From: Oceanimonas sp052119705
GTDB taxonomy: Bacteria; Pseudomonadota; Gammaproteobacteria; Enterobacterales; Aeromonadaceae
Direction: 5' to 3'
Assembly (NCBI RefSeq): GCF_052119705.1
Contig: NZ_JBGQOP010000005.1
Span: forward strand, 62,001 to 126,000
DNA length: 64,000 nt
This document shows positions 42,627-51,400 of the stretch, piece by piece. Every line of letters begins with the position of its first letter. Position 1 is the first letter of the stretch. A program made the position numbers and the translations under genes. Under the pieces are notes generated by a model. The model was not told the DNA's origin and did not search any database. It saw only the letters and a program-made list of their open reading frames with translations.

Positions 42627-43646
42627 TTGTTTATACAACACCTATCTATACAAAATCTGCTTAGTCGAAACCTGCTTAGTCGAAACCTAAGTGGTCTGAG
42701 TCCGGTATTTCGCCATCTAAAAACCGCGCTCTTGGCCGGTGCTAGCGCCTTGCTGTTGGCCGGTTGCCAAGGCGGCATACTTGATCCTAAGGGCCAAGTT
42801 GGCGTCGATGAAAAGAACCTGATCGTTATCGCCACGCTCTTGATGTTGATTGTGGTGGTGCCGGTTATTTTTATGACGCTGTTTTTCGCGTGGAAATATC
42901 GCGAAGGCCGCACTCAGGAAATCTATGCACCTAAGTGGTCGCACTCCACCAAAATCGAGTTAGTGGTGTGGATTATTCCCATCATTATTGTGGTTATTTT
43001 GGGCGTCATTACTTGGCGTTCAACTCACGATCTGGATCCATATAAGCCCTTGGCTCATGAGAAAGATCACATAGTGGTAGAAGTGGTGTCACTGAACTGG
43101 AAGTGGTTATTTATCTATCCAGAGCAGGGCGTGGCCTCCATCAATGAGTTGACGTTTCCGACCGATGTACCGGTGGAATTTAAGATAACCTCCGACACCA
43201 CCATGAACTCCTTTTTCATTCCGCAACTGGGTGGCCAAATTTATTCGATGGCCGGTATGGAAACCCAACTGCACCTAATTGCCAATGAAGCAGGCACCTA
43301 CGATGGCTACTCTGCTAACTACAGCGGCGAAGGCTTTACTGGCATGCAATTTAAAGCCATAGCCACCCCCGATGAGGCCGGTTTTGATGCTTGGGTTAAT
43401 AAGCTCAAACAGTCATCCGACACCTTAAGCCCTGCCACTTATGAGCAGTTGGCTAAGCCGAGTGAAAATAATCCGGTGCAATATTTCGCACATGTGAGCT
43501 CGGGTATGTTCCACCACATCTTGCATCAGTTTATGCCCGATATGCCCGGCAATATGCACGACAGCGAAACAGCCGTTGCCGACGAGCATAGCGCGCATGC
43601 CTCGCACGATATGAGCGATGAGATGACCATGGAGACTGAAAAATAA
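42627..43646 (+). CDS. cyoA: Cytochrome bo3 quinol oxidase subunit II
   Basis: This 339-residue subunit has a lipoprotein signal with lipobox L-L-A-G-C (C47), two membrane segments and a periplasmic cupredoxin domain (N-W-K-W-L-F-I-Y-P-E-Q-G near 140). The CuA ligands of cytochrome c oxidases are absent, as expected for a quinol oxidase. No ATG is available, so it starts at TTG 42627. An exact 15-nt tandem duplication (42657-42686) adds a repeated L-L-S-R-N to the signal region. The stop overlaps cyoB. Confidence 0.92.
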   Translation: MFIQHLSIQNLLSRNLLSRNLSGLSPVFRHLKTALLAGASALLLAGCQGGILDPKGQVGVDEKNLIVIATLLMLIVVVPVIFMTLFFAWKYREGRTQEIYAPKWSHSTKIELVVWIIPIIIVVILGVITWRSTHDLDPYKPLAHEKDHIVVEVVSLNWKWLFIYPEQGVASINELTFPTDVPVEFKITSDTTMNSFFIPQLGGQIYSMAGMETQLHLIANEAGTYDGYSANYSGEGFTGMQFKAIATPDEAGFDAWVNKLKQSSDTLSPATYEQLAKPSENNPVQYFAHVSSGMFHHILHQFMPDMPGNMHDSETAVADEHSAHASHDMSDEMTMETEK

Positions 43647-45628
43647 TGTCCTTACTAGGAAAACTCACATTAGACGCCGTGCCGTATCATGAGCCTATTA
43701 TCATGGTCACGCTGGGCGTGGTGGCAATCGCCGCCTTGGTGATTGCCTTTTTAATCACCAAATATAAGAAATGGACTGTGTTATGGCGCGACTGGATCAC
43801 CTCGGTGGACCATAAGCGTTTAGGTATTATGTATATCATTTTGGCGTTCGTGATGTTGGTGCGCGGCTTTGCCGATGCCCTTATGATGCGGGCCCAATTA
43901 GCGCTATCGACCAACGGTGCCGATGGCTACTTGCCGCCTGAGCATTACGACCAAATCTTCACCGCCCACGGTGTCATTATGATCATCTTTATGGCCATGC
44001 CATTTATGATTGGTTTGATGAACATAGTGGTGCCCTTGCAGATTGGTGCGCGCGATGTGGCCTTTCCGTTTCTGAATAACCTCAGCTTTTGGCTGGCGGT
44101 GTCGGGCGCGGTACTGGTCAACATTTCACTGGGCTTGGGCGAATTCGCCAAAACAGGTTGGGTGGCATATCCGCCGCTCTCCGAGATGGACTTTAGTCCG
44201 GGTGTGGGGGTGGATTATTACCTCTGGGCCTTGCAGATTTCTGGTATCGGCACCTTGCTGACCGGTGTCAACTTCTTGGTCACTGTATTCAAGATGCGCA
44301 CCCCTGGCATGAAGCTGATGCAAATGCCGATTTTCACTTGGACCTGTACTTGGGCCAATATTCTGATAGTAGCGTCCTTCCCTATCTTGACCGCCGTGCT
44401 GGGTATGTTGACCCTAGACCGTTATTTAGACTTCCACTTCTTCACCAATGAAGGCGGTGGTAATGCCATGATGTACATCAACCTGTTCTGGGCTTGGGGT
44501 CATCCCGAGGTGTATATCTTAGTGCTGCCCGCATTCGGTATTTTCTCAGAAATCATCTCTACCTTTACCGGTAAGCGCTTATTTGGTTACACCTCCATGG
44601 TTTATGCCAGTGGTGCCATTTCGATCTTGGGCTTCGTGGTCTGGCTGCATCACTTCTTTACCATGGGCTCCAGCGCCAACGTGAACGCCTTCTTTGGCGT
44701 GATGACCATGATTATTGCGGTGCCCACTGGCGTTAAGTTATTCAACTGGTTGTTCACCATTTACCGTGGCCGCCTGCGTTTAACCGTGCCTGTGTTGTGG
44801 ACCTTAGGCTTTATGACCACCTTCACTATCGGTGGTATGACCGGCGTATTGCTGGCCTTGCCCGGTGCCGACTTTGTGCTGCATAACAGTCTGTTTTTGA
44901 TAGCTCACTTTCATAACACCATTATTGGTGGTGCCGTGTTTGGTTACCTGGCCGGTTTTGCGTTCTGGTTCCCGAAAGCCATGGGTTTCCACCTGGATGA
45001 AAAGCTGGGCAAGATTTCCTTCTGGTGCTGGCAGATTGGTTTCTATGTGGCCTTTATGCCGCTGTACGTGCTCGGCTTTTTGGGCATGACGCGTCGTTTG
45101 AACCATACCGACAATCCTGCTTGGAACTTCTGGCTGTATCTGGCCGCCGTGGGTGCGGTGTTTATTCTGGTGGGCATAGCCGTGCAGTTCTATCAGCTGT
45201 ACAAAGCCTTCCGTGATCGCGAGCTGAACCCTGATGTTACGGGCGATCCTTGGAATGGTCATACGCTGGAATGGTCTACCTCTTCACCGCCGCAGTTCTA
45301 TAACTTTGCCGAGCTGCCAATGGTAGAAGACATAGACGCCTTCACCGACATGAAAGAAAAGGGCACCGCCTATCAGGCACAAGCTCAGTATCAACCCATC
45401 CATATGCCAAAAAACACCAGTACTGGTGTGCTGATTGCCGCAGCAATAACCGCCGCGGGCTTTGGCGCTATTTGGCACATTTGGTGGTTGGTGATTGCGA
45501 GTTTGATCGCCAGTTTCGTGATTTTCTTGTGCCGCGCTTATGACAATGACACCGACTATTACGTACAGCCTGCAGAGGTTGAGCGTATCGAGTCGGCGCA
45601 TATACGCAGCCAAATTAAGGAGGCCTGA
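43646..45628 (+). CDS. cyoB: Cytochrome bo3 quinol oxidase subunit I
   Basis: This 660-residue haem-copper oxidase core has the metal-ligand motifs: H in T-A-H-G-V-I-M-I (low-spin haem b), W-G-H-P-E-V-Y-I-L (CuB His cross-linked to Tyr), V-W-L-H-H-F-F-T-M-G (two CuB His) and I-A-H-F-H-N-T-I (haem o3 and haem b His). It reduces O2 to water with ubiquinol and pumps protons. It overlaps cyoA by one base and cyoC by one base. Confidence 0.97.
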   Translation: MSLLGKLTLDAVPYHEPIIMVTLGVVAIAALVIAFLITKYKKWTVLWRDWITSVDHKRLGIMYIILAFVMLVRGFADALMMRAQLALSTNGADGYLPPEHYDQIFTAHGVIMIIFMAMPFMIGLMNIVVPLQIGARDVAFPFLNNLSFWLAVSGAVLVNISLGLGEFAKTGWVAYPPLSEMDFSPGVGVDYYLWALQISGIGTLLTGVNFLVTVFKMRTPGMKLMQMPIFTWTCTWANILIVASFPILTAVLGMLTLDRYLDFHFFTNEGGGNAMMYINLFWAWGHPEVYILVLPAFGIFSEIISTFTGKRLFGYTSMVYASGAISILGFVVWLHHFFTMGSSANVNAFFGVMTMIIAVPTGVKLFNWLFTIYRGRLRLTVPVLWTLGFMTTFTIGGMTGVLLALPGADFVLHNSLFLIAHFHNTIIGGAVFGYLAGFAFWFPKAMGFHLDEKLGKISFWCWQIGFYVAFMPLYVLGFLGMTRRLNHTDNPAWNFWLYLAAVGAVFILVGIAVQFYQLYKAFRDRELNPDVTGDPWNGHTLEWSTSSPPQFYNFAELPMVEDIDAFTDMKEKGTAYQAQAQYQPIHMPKNTSTGVLIAAAITAAGFGAIWHIWWLVIASLIASFVIFLCRAYDNDTDYYVQPAEVERIESAHIRSQIKEA

Positions 45629-46266
45629 TGCAAGCCGTAGCGATTGATCTAAACCAAGTGCAGCAATATGAGCACTCACATGAACACCATGAGCACGAGC
45701 ATCACGACACCAGCAGCAATACGCTGTTTGGGTTTTGGCTCTATTTAATGACCGACTGTTTGTTGTTTGCCTCCGTGTTTGCCACCTACGCGGTGTTGTA
45801 TATGAACACGGCTGGCGGCCCGTCTGGTAAAGACTTGTTCGACTTAAACTTTGTGCTGGTGGAAACCGGCGTGCTGCTGGTCAGCAGTATTACTTATGGC
45901 TTTGCCATGTTGGCCGGTCATCAGCATAAGCGCGGCTTAACGCTGTTGTGGTTATTGGTGACCTTCGCACTGGGCGCCACCTTTATCGCCATGGAGGTGT
46001 ATGAGTTTCAGCACCTGTTTGCTGAAGGTGCTGGCCCACAACGTAGCGCCTTTTTGACCTCTTTCTTCACCTTAGTCGGCATGCACGGTTTACACGTAAC
46101 CGCCGGTTTGGTGTGGATGCTGGTGCTGATGATAGAGCTGGTGGTTAAAGGCACGCAGCCCCGTACCCTGACGCGTTTAAGCTGCCTGAGCATGTTCTGG
46201 CACTTCCTCGATGTGGTGTGGATTTGTGTGTTTACCGTGGTCTATTTATTGGGAGCGATGGCATGA
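45628..46266 (+). CDS. cyoC: Cytochrome bo3 quinol oxidase subunit III
   Basis: This 212-residue subunit has five predicted helices, G-F-W-L-Y-L-M-T-D-C-L-L-F-A near the first and G-M-H-G-L-H-V-T-A-G-L-V-W in the third-fourth. The N-terminus is His-rich (H-S-H-E-H-H-E-H-E-H-H). It starts on the cyoB stop and overlaps cyoD by 4 nt. Confidence 0.95.
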   Translation: MQAVAIDLNQVQQYEHSHEHHEHEHHDTSSNTLFGFWLYLMTDCLLFASVFATYAVLYMNTAGGPSGKDLFDLNFVLVETGVLLVSSITYGFAMLAGHQHKRGLTLLWLLVTFALGATFIAMEVYEFQHLFAEGAGPQRSAFLTSFFTLVGMHGLHVTAGLVWMLVLMIELVVKGTQPRTLTRLSCLSMFWHFLDVVWICVFTVVYLLGAMA

Positions 46267-46592
46267 GCAATCACATGAGCAGTCACGATACAGCAGCCGA
46301 TCACGGCAGTGTGTCTTCATATCTCAAAGGCTTTGTGCTGTCGATTCTGTTAACCGCCATTCCGTTTTGGGCGGTGATGACCGGGCAGATGAGCAAAGGC
46401 CAAACGCTGTTGGTGGTGGTGGGTTTGGCGATAGTACAAATCTTTGTTCACCTTAAGTACTTCTTGCACCTGAGCTTTAAGCCCAACAGCCGCGCCAATA
46501 CGGTGGCGTTCGTGTTCTCCGCCTTGATTATCATCATGGTGGTGGGTTTGTCGGTGTGGATCATCATTAGCTCTAACGAAATGATGATGTAA
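46263..46592 (+). CDS. cyoD: Cytochrome bo3 quinol oxidase subunit IV
   Basis: This 109-residue subunit has three helices and the family stretch V-H-L-K-Y-F-L-H-L. It starts at the ATGA overlap with cyoC (46263); an upstream frame within cyoC is not used. It assists oxidase assembly. A terminator follows, so cyoE is set apart from the usual five-gene operon. Confidence 0.93.
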   Translation: MSNHMSSHDTAADHGSVSSYLKGFVLSILLTAIPFWAVMTGQMSKGQTLLVVVGLAIVQIFVHLKYFLHLSFKPNSRANTVAFVFSALIIIMVVGLSVWIIISSNEMMM

Positions 46593-46598
46593 AACTAA

Positions 46599-46625
46599 TA
46601 GAGGCCGCGTGGCGGCCTCTACTTA
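46599..46625 (+). terminator. Hairpin terminator after cyoD
   Basis: TAGAGGCCGC and GCGGCCTCTA pair perfectly around GTG. The following ACTTATT is a poor T run, so termination may be partial. Confidence 0.7.
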
Positions 46626-46689
46626 TTGAATAATCACTTGCTGACCTTTGCTATGCCAAGTGAATTAAATAACGGCTCGCTTTGAGCGC

Positions 46690-46960
46690 TGAATATACGA
46701 GGCACCACAGCTGCCTCCCTCGACACGCCGCTTAATGGGACACTCGTCTTTTCTGCCTGCTGCGAATATTCACTGGATGTTCGGTCAGGCATAAACGACT
46801 CGTCACGGCGAGCTAGCTCGCCCCATTGAGGCTCGGACATGCTATCTGACCGCCAAGGATGGCGGAAATGTCGAAATGGCAGGAGCATTTTTCGAGCCTG
46901 GCATTTCATGGTCGTTGGAGCCAGTCTCTGTTGCCTCTTGCTGAGCTCGGAATTAGCTGT
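46690..46960. repeat. Degenerate structured repeat in the cyoD-cyoE gap
   Basis: CCGCC-AAGGAT-GGCGG (46850-46865) has the same AAGGAT hexaloop as the twin-hairpin elements. GGCGAGCTAGCTCGCC (46807-46822) is a perfect palindrome. GAGGCA and TGCCTC stretches flank the region (46685-46935). I see no gene here. Confidence 0.4.
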
Positions 46961-47008
46961 AAGTAGCATCAGCAGTCAACTCATGATCACAGGGGCGGAT
47001 AAAGAGGG

Positions 47009-47089
47009 CTGATCCTCCGACCATCACATAACAGGGATGTTATGTGCTGAGCGTTACAAGGATGTACTTGAAGCGTGTCTGAGGATCAG
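47009..47089 (+). repeat. Twin-hairpin GGA-loop element, copy 3
   Basis: CTGATCCTC and GAGGATCAG bound the unit as 9-bp inverted ends. Inside, CACATAAC-AGGGAT-GTTATGTG is a perfect 8-bp stem, and TACA-AGGA-TGTA a second hairpin. The linker GAGCG and the AGCGTGTC after the second hairpin match copy 2 (30587-30654, opposite strand). Confidence 0.68.
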
Positions 47090-47209
47090 ACTCTTGGTCC
47101 GACGTTTATGAAGCAATCAAACGCTGTTTTTAAGAAGTTGGTGTTTTCTGTTTTAGACACTGAGGCAGCGGGTGAATACATAACGGGATAGCTATCCCGA
47201 GGGGATTTT

Positions 47210-48097
47210 ATGATCCGACCTTATTTAAAGGTAACCAAACCCGGCATCATCATGGGTAACCTGATATCCGTTGCGGGAGGCTTTTTTATGGCCGCCCGTG
47301 GCCAGATTGACTGGTCCTTGATGTGGGCAACCGTGCTCGGTTTATCGCTGGTGGTGGCGTCTGGCTGCGCCATTAATAACTGTATAGATCGCGATATAGA
47401 CGCGCGCATGCAGCGCACGCGTAGTCGAGTCACGGTAACCGGCGAATTGTCGGGCCGCGCCGCTTTTATCTACGGCCTGGTGTTAGGCGTCATCGGTTTT
47501 GCCATCTTGGCGATATTCACTAACGCGGTGGCGCTAAGCTTTGGCGTGCTGGGTTATGTGGTGTATGTGGGCCTATACAGCTTATATATGAAGCGCAAAT
47601 CTGTGTACGGCACGCTGGTTGGCAGTTTGTCGGGTGCCGTGCCACCGGTAGTGGGTTATTGCGCCGTAACTGGCCAGTTTGATGCGGGTGCCGCCATCTT
47701 GCTGCTGATGTTTAGCTTGTGGCAGATGCCCCATTCTTACGCTATCGCCATTTTTCGCTATAACGACTACGCGGCGGCCAATATTCCGGTGCTGCCGGTG
47801 GCCGAGAGCATTGCTAAGGCCAAGCGCCAAATCGTGCTGTATATAGCGGTGTTTTGTTTGGTGACTACCTTATTGCCCTTGAGTGGCTATACCGGATTGA
47901 CCTTTATGGCGGTATCTTGCGCCACCAGTTTATGGTGGTTGGTGATGGCCTTTAACGGCTTTTACCGCGGCGCAGAAGAAAAGGGCTGGGCGCGCCGCGT
48001 GTTTGTGTTGTCCATTATCACCATCACCGCCATTAGCGTGACCATGGCCTTAGACTTTAAGGCCGTGCCCGAGGCTTTGCTTGTTTTAAATAGCTGA
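47210..48097 (+). CDS. cyoE: Protoheme IX farnesyltransferase (haem O synthase)
   Basis: This 295-residue UbiA-family prenyltransferase has the Asp-rich motif N-N-C-I-D-R-D-I-D-A-R-M near 66-77 and multiple helices. It attaches farnesyl to haem b to make haem o for the bo3 oxidase. GAGGGG precedes the ATG. It is separated from cyoD by 617 bp of repeats and probably has its own promoter or depends on read-through. Confidence 0.93.
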   Translation: MIRPYLKVTKPGIIMGNLISVAGGFFMAARGQIDWSLMWATVLGLSLVVASGCAINNCIDRDIDARMQRTRSRVTVTGELSGRAAFIYGLVLGVIGFAILAIFTNAVALSFGVLGYVVYVGLYSLYMKRKSVYGTLVGSLSGAVPPVVGYCAVTGQFDAGAAILLLMFSLWQMPHSYAIAIFRYNDYAAANIPVLPVAESIAKAKRQIVLYIAVFCLVTTLLPLSGYTGLTFMAVSCATSLWWLVMAFNGFYRGAEEKGWARRVFVLSIITITAISVTMALDFKAVPEALLVLNS

Positions 48098-48168
48098 ACG
48101 GCTAAAGAGTTAAATAGCTAAATAGCGGTTTAGCTATGTAGTTCAGTTTTTTCATGTTTCTCCCTTTT

Positions 48169-48215
48169 AGCCAAAGTCGTTCATCCAGCGGCTTTGGCTT
48201 TTTTTATGCGGCTAG
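48169..48215 (+). terminator. Intrinsic terminator after cyoE
   Basis: AGCCAAAGTCG and CGGCTTTGGCT form an imperfect stem around TTCATCCAG, followed by a run of seven T. Confidence 0.85.
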
Positions 48216-48234
48216 CTCACAGTGAAACCTTAGG

Positions 48235-48615
48235 TTAGCGCATAGAGTGCAGACCTATCATATTGCCTTCACTATCCTCGGCCAGCGCGATAAAACCGTA
48301 GGGGCCAATCGCAAACTTTTCGCGCATCACTTGGCCTCCGTTGGCCAATACTCGCCCTGCCTGCTTGGCACAGTCATCACAGCTAAAATACACCAAAGTA
48401 CCGCCACCGCCCGGCGATACGCCGTCCATTTTTACCAGCGCACCGCTGGCGCCACTGGCATCATCTTCGCCCGGAAACATCCACATTTCTGGCCAGTCAC
48501 CTTCCATTTTTTCTGCTGGTTCCAGCGTGACCTGCAACACGGCTTCGTAGAAGGTGCGCGCCCGCGCCATGTCGGCCACATAAATTTCAAACCACACTAC
48601 TGCATTCGTTTTCAT
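48235..48615 (-). CDS. VOC-superfamily (glyoxalase-like) protein
   Basis: This 126-residue protein has the beta-alpha-beta-beta-beta modules of the vicinal oxygen chelate fold: V-V-W-F-E-I-Y-V-A-D-M-A-R-A-R-T-F-Y-E near the start and F-A-L-A-like I-A-L-A-E-D-S-E-G-N-M-I-G-L-H-S at the end. The substrate is unknown. GGAG precedes the ATG. Confidence 0.85.
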   Translation of the reverse strand: MKTNAVVWFEIYVADMARARTFYEAVLQVTLEPAEKMEGDWPEMWMFPGEDDASGASGALVKMDGVSPGGGGTLVYFSCDDCAKQAGRVLANGGQVMREKFAIGPYGFIALAEDSEGNMIGLHSMR

Positions 48616-48687
48616 GATGTTTACTCCTTTGCCGTGGTATTTAATGCGACTAGTGCTAACTATAGTCGGGCAAAAGTGTTGGCCAAC

Positions 48688-48722
48688 AAAAAACGCCGCA
48701 GCGGTTAAGCTGCGGCGTTTTA
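48688..48722 (-). terminator. Terminator downstream of the BCCT gene
   Basis: AAACGCCGCAGC and GCTGCGGCGTTT pair perfectly around GGTTAA, flanked by A and T runs. It lies between the BCCT 3' end and the VOC gene's 5' side, so it mainly ends the BCCT transcript. Confidence 0.85.
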
Positions 48723-48796
48723 GTTAGTGCCCTGTTCCAGGGTCAACAGGCCTAGGCAAAAGTTTAAGCGTGCTTATTAAGCAGTAGATTGCTCCA

Positions 48797-50374
48797 TTAG
48801 GGTAGCTTGGCATCACCTGCGGGATCGTCGGTTTCACTGTGACGCTCTTTATGCGGCACTATGCCTTGCTCATACGCCATAATGTGCGCCACTTTCGGCC
48901 CAGTCCATAACACAGGTAACAAGAGTAACGACACCGGAGCGGCGGTAATCACAATAAAGGATTGCAGGGCGTTAATGCCCCCTTCGCCCATGCGCAGTAA
49001 CACGGCGGCGACTAAGCCCATGGTCAGTGCCCAAAAAATACGGTCACGGGTGCGCGGTGTGTGGCTACCACTAATGGCCATGGCAATGGCGTAGGCCATA
49101 GAGTCACCGGTCGTGGCCACAAACACCACTGTGAGCACTAAGAAGGCGGGCACCATAAACTCGGCAAACGGCAATTGTTGGGTAATGCCCAATAAGGCGG
49201 CCGGTAAACCACCGGCGTTTAGCGGCTCAGAAATCAAACCCGGTACTGATTCTTCATAGAAGATGCCGGCGCCACCTAAGGCGGCAAACCAGAAGTTAGT
49301 CACTAAGGGTGCCATAATCGCCACCGCCACCACCAATTCACGCAAAGTACGGCCACGAGAAATACGGGCAATAAACAGTGCCATCATAGGGCCGTAACCA
49401 ATAAACCAACCCCAGAAGAACAGCGTCCACCAACCCATCCATTCGTTATCGTGGCGAGTGAGGGCCATTGGCATAAAGTCTTTTAAATAAAGACCCATGG
49501 CATTGAGGAAAGAGTCGATAATAAAACCGCCCGGACCAAACAGTAATATGATACCAAGCAACACGATCGCCAATACCACGTTGGCGCTGGATAACCACTG
49601 AATGCCTTTTTCAATGCCGGTAGAGGCGGAAATGGTATAGATCAAGACCAAGCCGCCCAAAATAGCTAGCTGCAAGGTATAGTTATTTTCCCAACCCAGC
49701 AGCGCTTCAAAACTAAAGCCCAGCTGGGTGGCCAAGAAGCCAATCGGACCTATGGTACCCGCGGCCACCGCAATAATAGACACCACATCGGCTACCGTAC
49801 CCAACCAGTGGGTTTCTATTTTTTTACCAAAAATAGGATACAGCAAGGTGCGCGGGCGCATCGCCAAGCCTCGGTCGTAGTGCGCATGCACCACCACTAA
49901 TGCGGACAGCGTGCCCAGTGCGGCCCAAGCCAAAAAGCCCCAGTGCATAAAGCTTTGCGCAAGTCCGGCAGAAATGGCAGAAATGCCCGCTGGCGCCTCT
50001 TCAAATACCGGCGGGGTACTTAAATAGTGATACATAGGCTCGGCTGCGGACCAAAACACACCGCCGCCGGCCAGTAAGGTACACATAATGACGGCCAGCC
50101 AGCGAAAGGTGGAACTATCAGGGCTCACATGACCACCTAGTCGGATGTCGCCATAGCGCGTAAAGCCCAGCACCAGCGCAATCACTAAGTTGGCGAGCAT
50201 CCAGACTTGCCAGAGCGGGCCAAACACATCGATCACCCAAGAAAAACTGACGTTTATCCATTGGGTCATTTGTTCTAGGTCAATTAGGGCGAGTATTACG
50301 AAGAGCAGGAGGAAGCCGCCGCTAAGGCTGGCCACGAGACGTTTGTCATTCGTTCGGGGTGCTGAAGGTTTCAT
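48797..50374 (-). CDS. BCCT-family betaine/choline/carnitine transporter
   Basis: This 525-residue inner-membrane protein has about twelve helices and the BCCT Trp-rich signature W-W-T-L-F-F-W-G-W-F-I-G-Y-G-P near 325-340. W-S-A-A-E-P-M-Y-H-Y is near 108. It probably takes up glycine betaine, choline or a related quaternary amine, useful in osmoprotection, which suits a saline habitat. No choline-oxidation genes adjoin it. Confidence 0.88.
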   Translation of the reverse strand: MKPSAPRTNDKRLVASLSGGFLLLFVILALIDLEQMTQWINVSFSWVIDVFGPLWQVWMLANLVIALVLGFTRYGDIRLGGHVSPDSSTFRWLAVIMCTLLAGGGVFWSAAEPMYHYLSTPPVFEEAPAGISAISAGLAQSFMHWGFLAWAALGTLSALVVVHAHYDRGLAMRPRTLLYPIFGKKIETHWLGTVADVVSIIAVAAGTIGPIGFLATQLGFSFEALLGWENNYTLQLAILGGLVLIYTISASTGIEKGIQWLSSANVVLAIVLLGIILLFGPGGFIIDSFLNAMGLYLKDFMPMALTRHDNEWMGWWTLFFWGWFIGYGPMMALFIARISRGRTLRELVVAVAIMAPLVTNFWFAALGGAGIFYEESVPGLISEPLNAGGLPAALLGITQQLPFAEFMVPAFLVLTVVFVATTGDSMAYAIAMAISGSHTPRTRDRIFWALTMGLVAAVLLRMGEGGINALQSFIVITAAPVSLLLLPVLWTGPKVAHIMAYEQGIVPHKERHSETDDPAGDAKLP

Positions 50375-50552
50375 CGGTTCACTTTATTCAATGCATGAAC
50401 GCACCAAGTGTACATAAATAGCACTAAAATGTGAAGTTAAAGGGTTTTTTAGCCGTAAATAGCGCCGGTTAGCTAAAAGTTGGCGAGAAGCGCGCCAGTG
50501 GCTTCTGCTAAGATGGGCGTCTTATGCTCATGTGGTTAAGGTTGTAAACGTT

Positions 50553-51287
50553 ATGCTTCGCCCTCGAATAGCGCCCCATCAATTAGTGCACCAAGGCCAG
50601 CCCTTGGATGACAATGAGCTGGGCATTATGTGTTGGAACACGCAAAAGCTGACTTTGAGCCCGGAGTTTCAATTGTGTTTAAGCGAGCTGCTGAGACAAT
50701 TTCCGACCAGTTTGTTGCTGTTACAAGAAGCCAAGCTGGCGCTGAGTCAGCGTCTGCAATTAGACGGCTGGTCTTATGCTGTGTCGCCTAACATTCAAAC
50801 CCAGTCGCACTTATTTGGTGTGCTCACCGCCGGCCAATGTGCCTTTGACGATATAACTACTGTGCTCAGTAAAGGCCGTGAGCTGACCTTTGCTACCCAC
50901 AAGAGCCAAGTGATTACCCTGCACCCCTTGCGTGGCGGCGAGACCTTATTGGTGGCCAATATTCACGCCATTAACTTTGTGCGTCACGGCCAGTTTCATC
51001 ATGAAATTGCTGTCTTGCGCCAAGTGTTGCTGCAACATAAAGGGCCATTAATAGTGGCAGGGGATTTTAACGTGTGGAGCCGTTCTCGCCGCCTGTATTT
51101 GGCGCAGTTTTGCCGCGCCATGGGTTTAAAAAAAGCCGGTATGGAAGACTCGCAATTCATTAAAATGTATCGCAAGCAGCCACTCGACTTTATTTTTTAC
51201 CGCGACTTAACGCTGCGCTCGGCCATTGCCATCAACACGCCCACCGTTTCTGATCACAACCCGATTTACGCGCAGTTTACGCGTTGA
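50553..51287 (+). CDS. Endonuclease/exonuclease/phosphatase-fold protein (YafD-like)
   Basis: This 244-residue protein has the EEP core: M-C-W-N-T-Q-K near residue 26, L-L-L-Q-E-A-K (metal Glu), I-V-A-G-D-F-N-V-W-S-R (catalytic Asp/Asn) and V-S-D-H-N-P-I (terminal Asp-His). The V-A-N-I-H-A-I-N-F and P-L-D-F-I-F-Y-R stretches resemble E. coli YafD. Activity is not established for that group. ATG 50553 is preferred; a GTG seven codons earlier is possible. Confidence 0.8.
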   Translation: MLRPRIAPHQLVHQGQPLDDNELGIMCWNTQKLTLSPEFQLCLSELLRQFPTSLLLLQEAKLALSQRLQLDGWSYAVSPNIQTQSHLFGVLTAGQCAFDDITTVLSKGRELTFATHKSQVITLHPLRGGETLLVANIHAINFVRHGQFHHEIAVLRQVLLQHKGPLIVAGDFNVWSRSRRLYLAQFCRAMGLKKAGMEDSQFIKMYRKQPLDFIFYRDLTLRSAIAINTPTVSDHNPIYAQFTR

Positions 51288-51354
51288 CGGCTGAGCTGAA
51301 AGCTTGAAGCTGAGAGCTGGAAGTAAGTACCCAGCTCAGCAGATTAGTGTTTAA

Positions 51355-51400
51355 CTTCTAGCTTCTAGCTTCTAGCTTCTAGCTTCTAGCTTCTAGCTTC
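51355..51400. repeat. Tandem heptamer array (GCTTCTA)n
   Basis: About six and a half copies of GCTTCTA run from 51355 to 51400. On the minus strand they read TAGAAGC, so they carry TAG in every frame and provide the stop codon of the neighbouring gene (51386-51388). The DNA at 51296-51322 has inverted-looking AGCTTGAAGCTGAGAGCTGG sequence. Confidence 0.9.
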
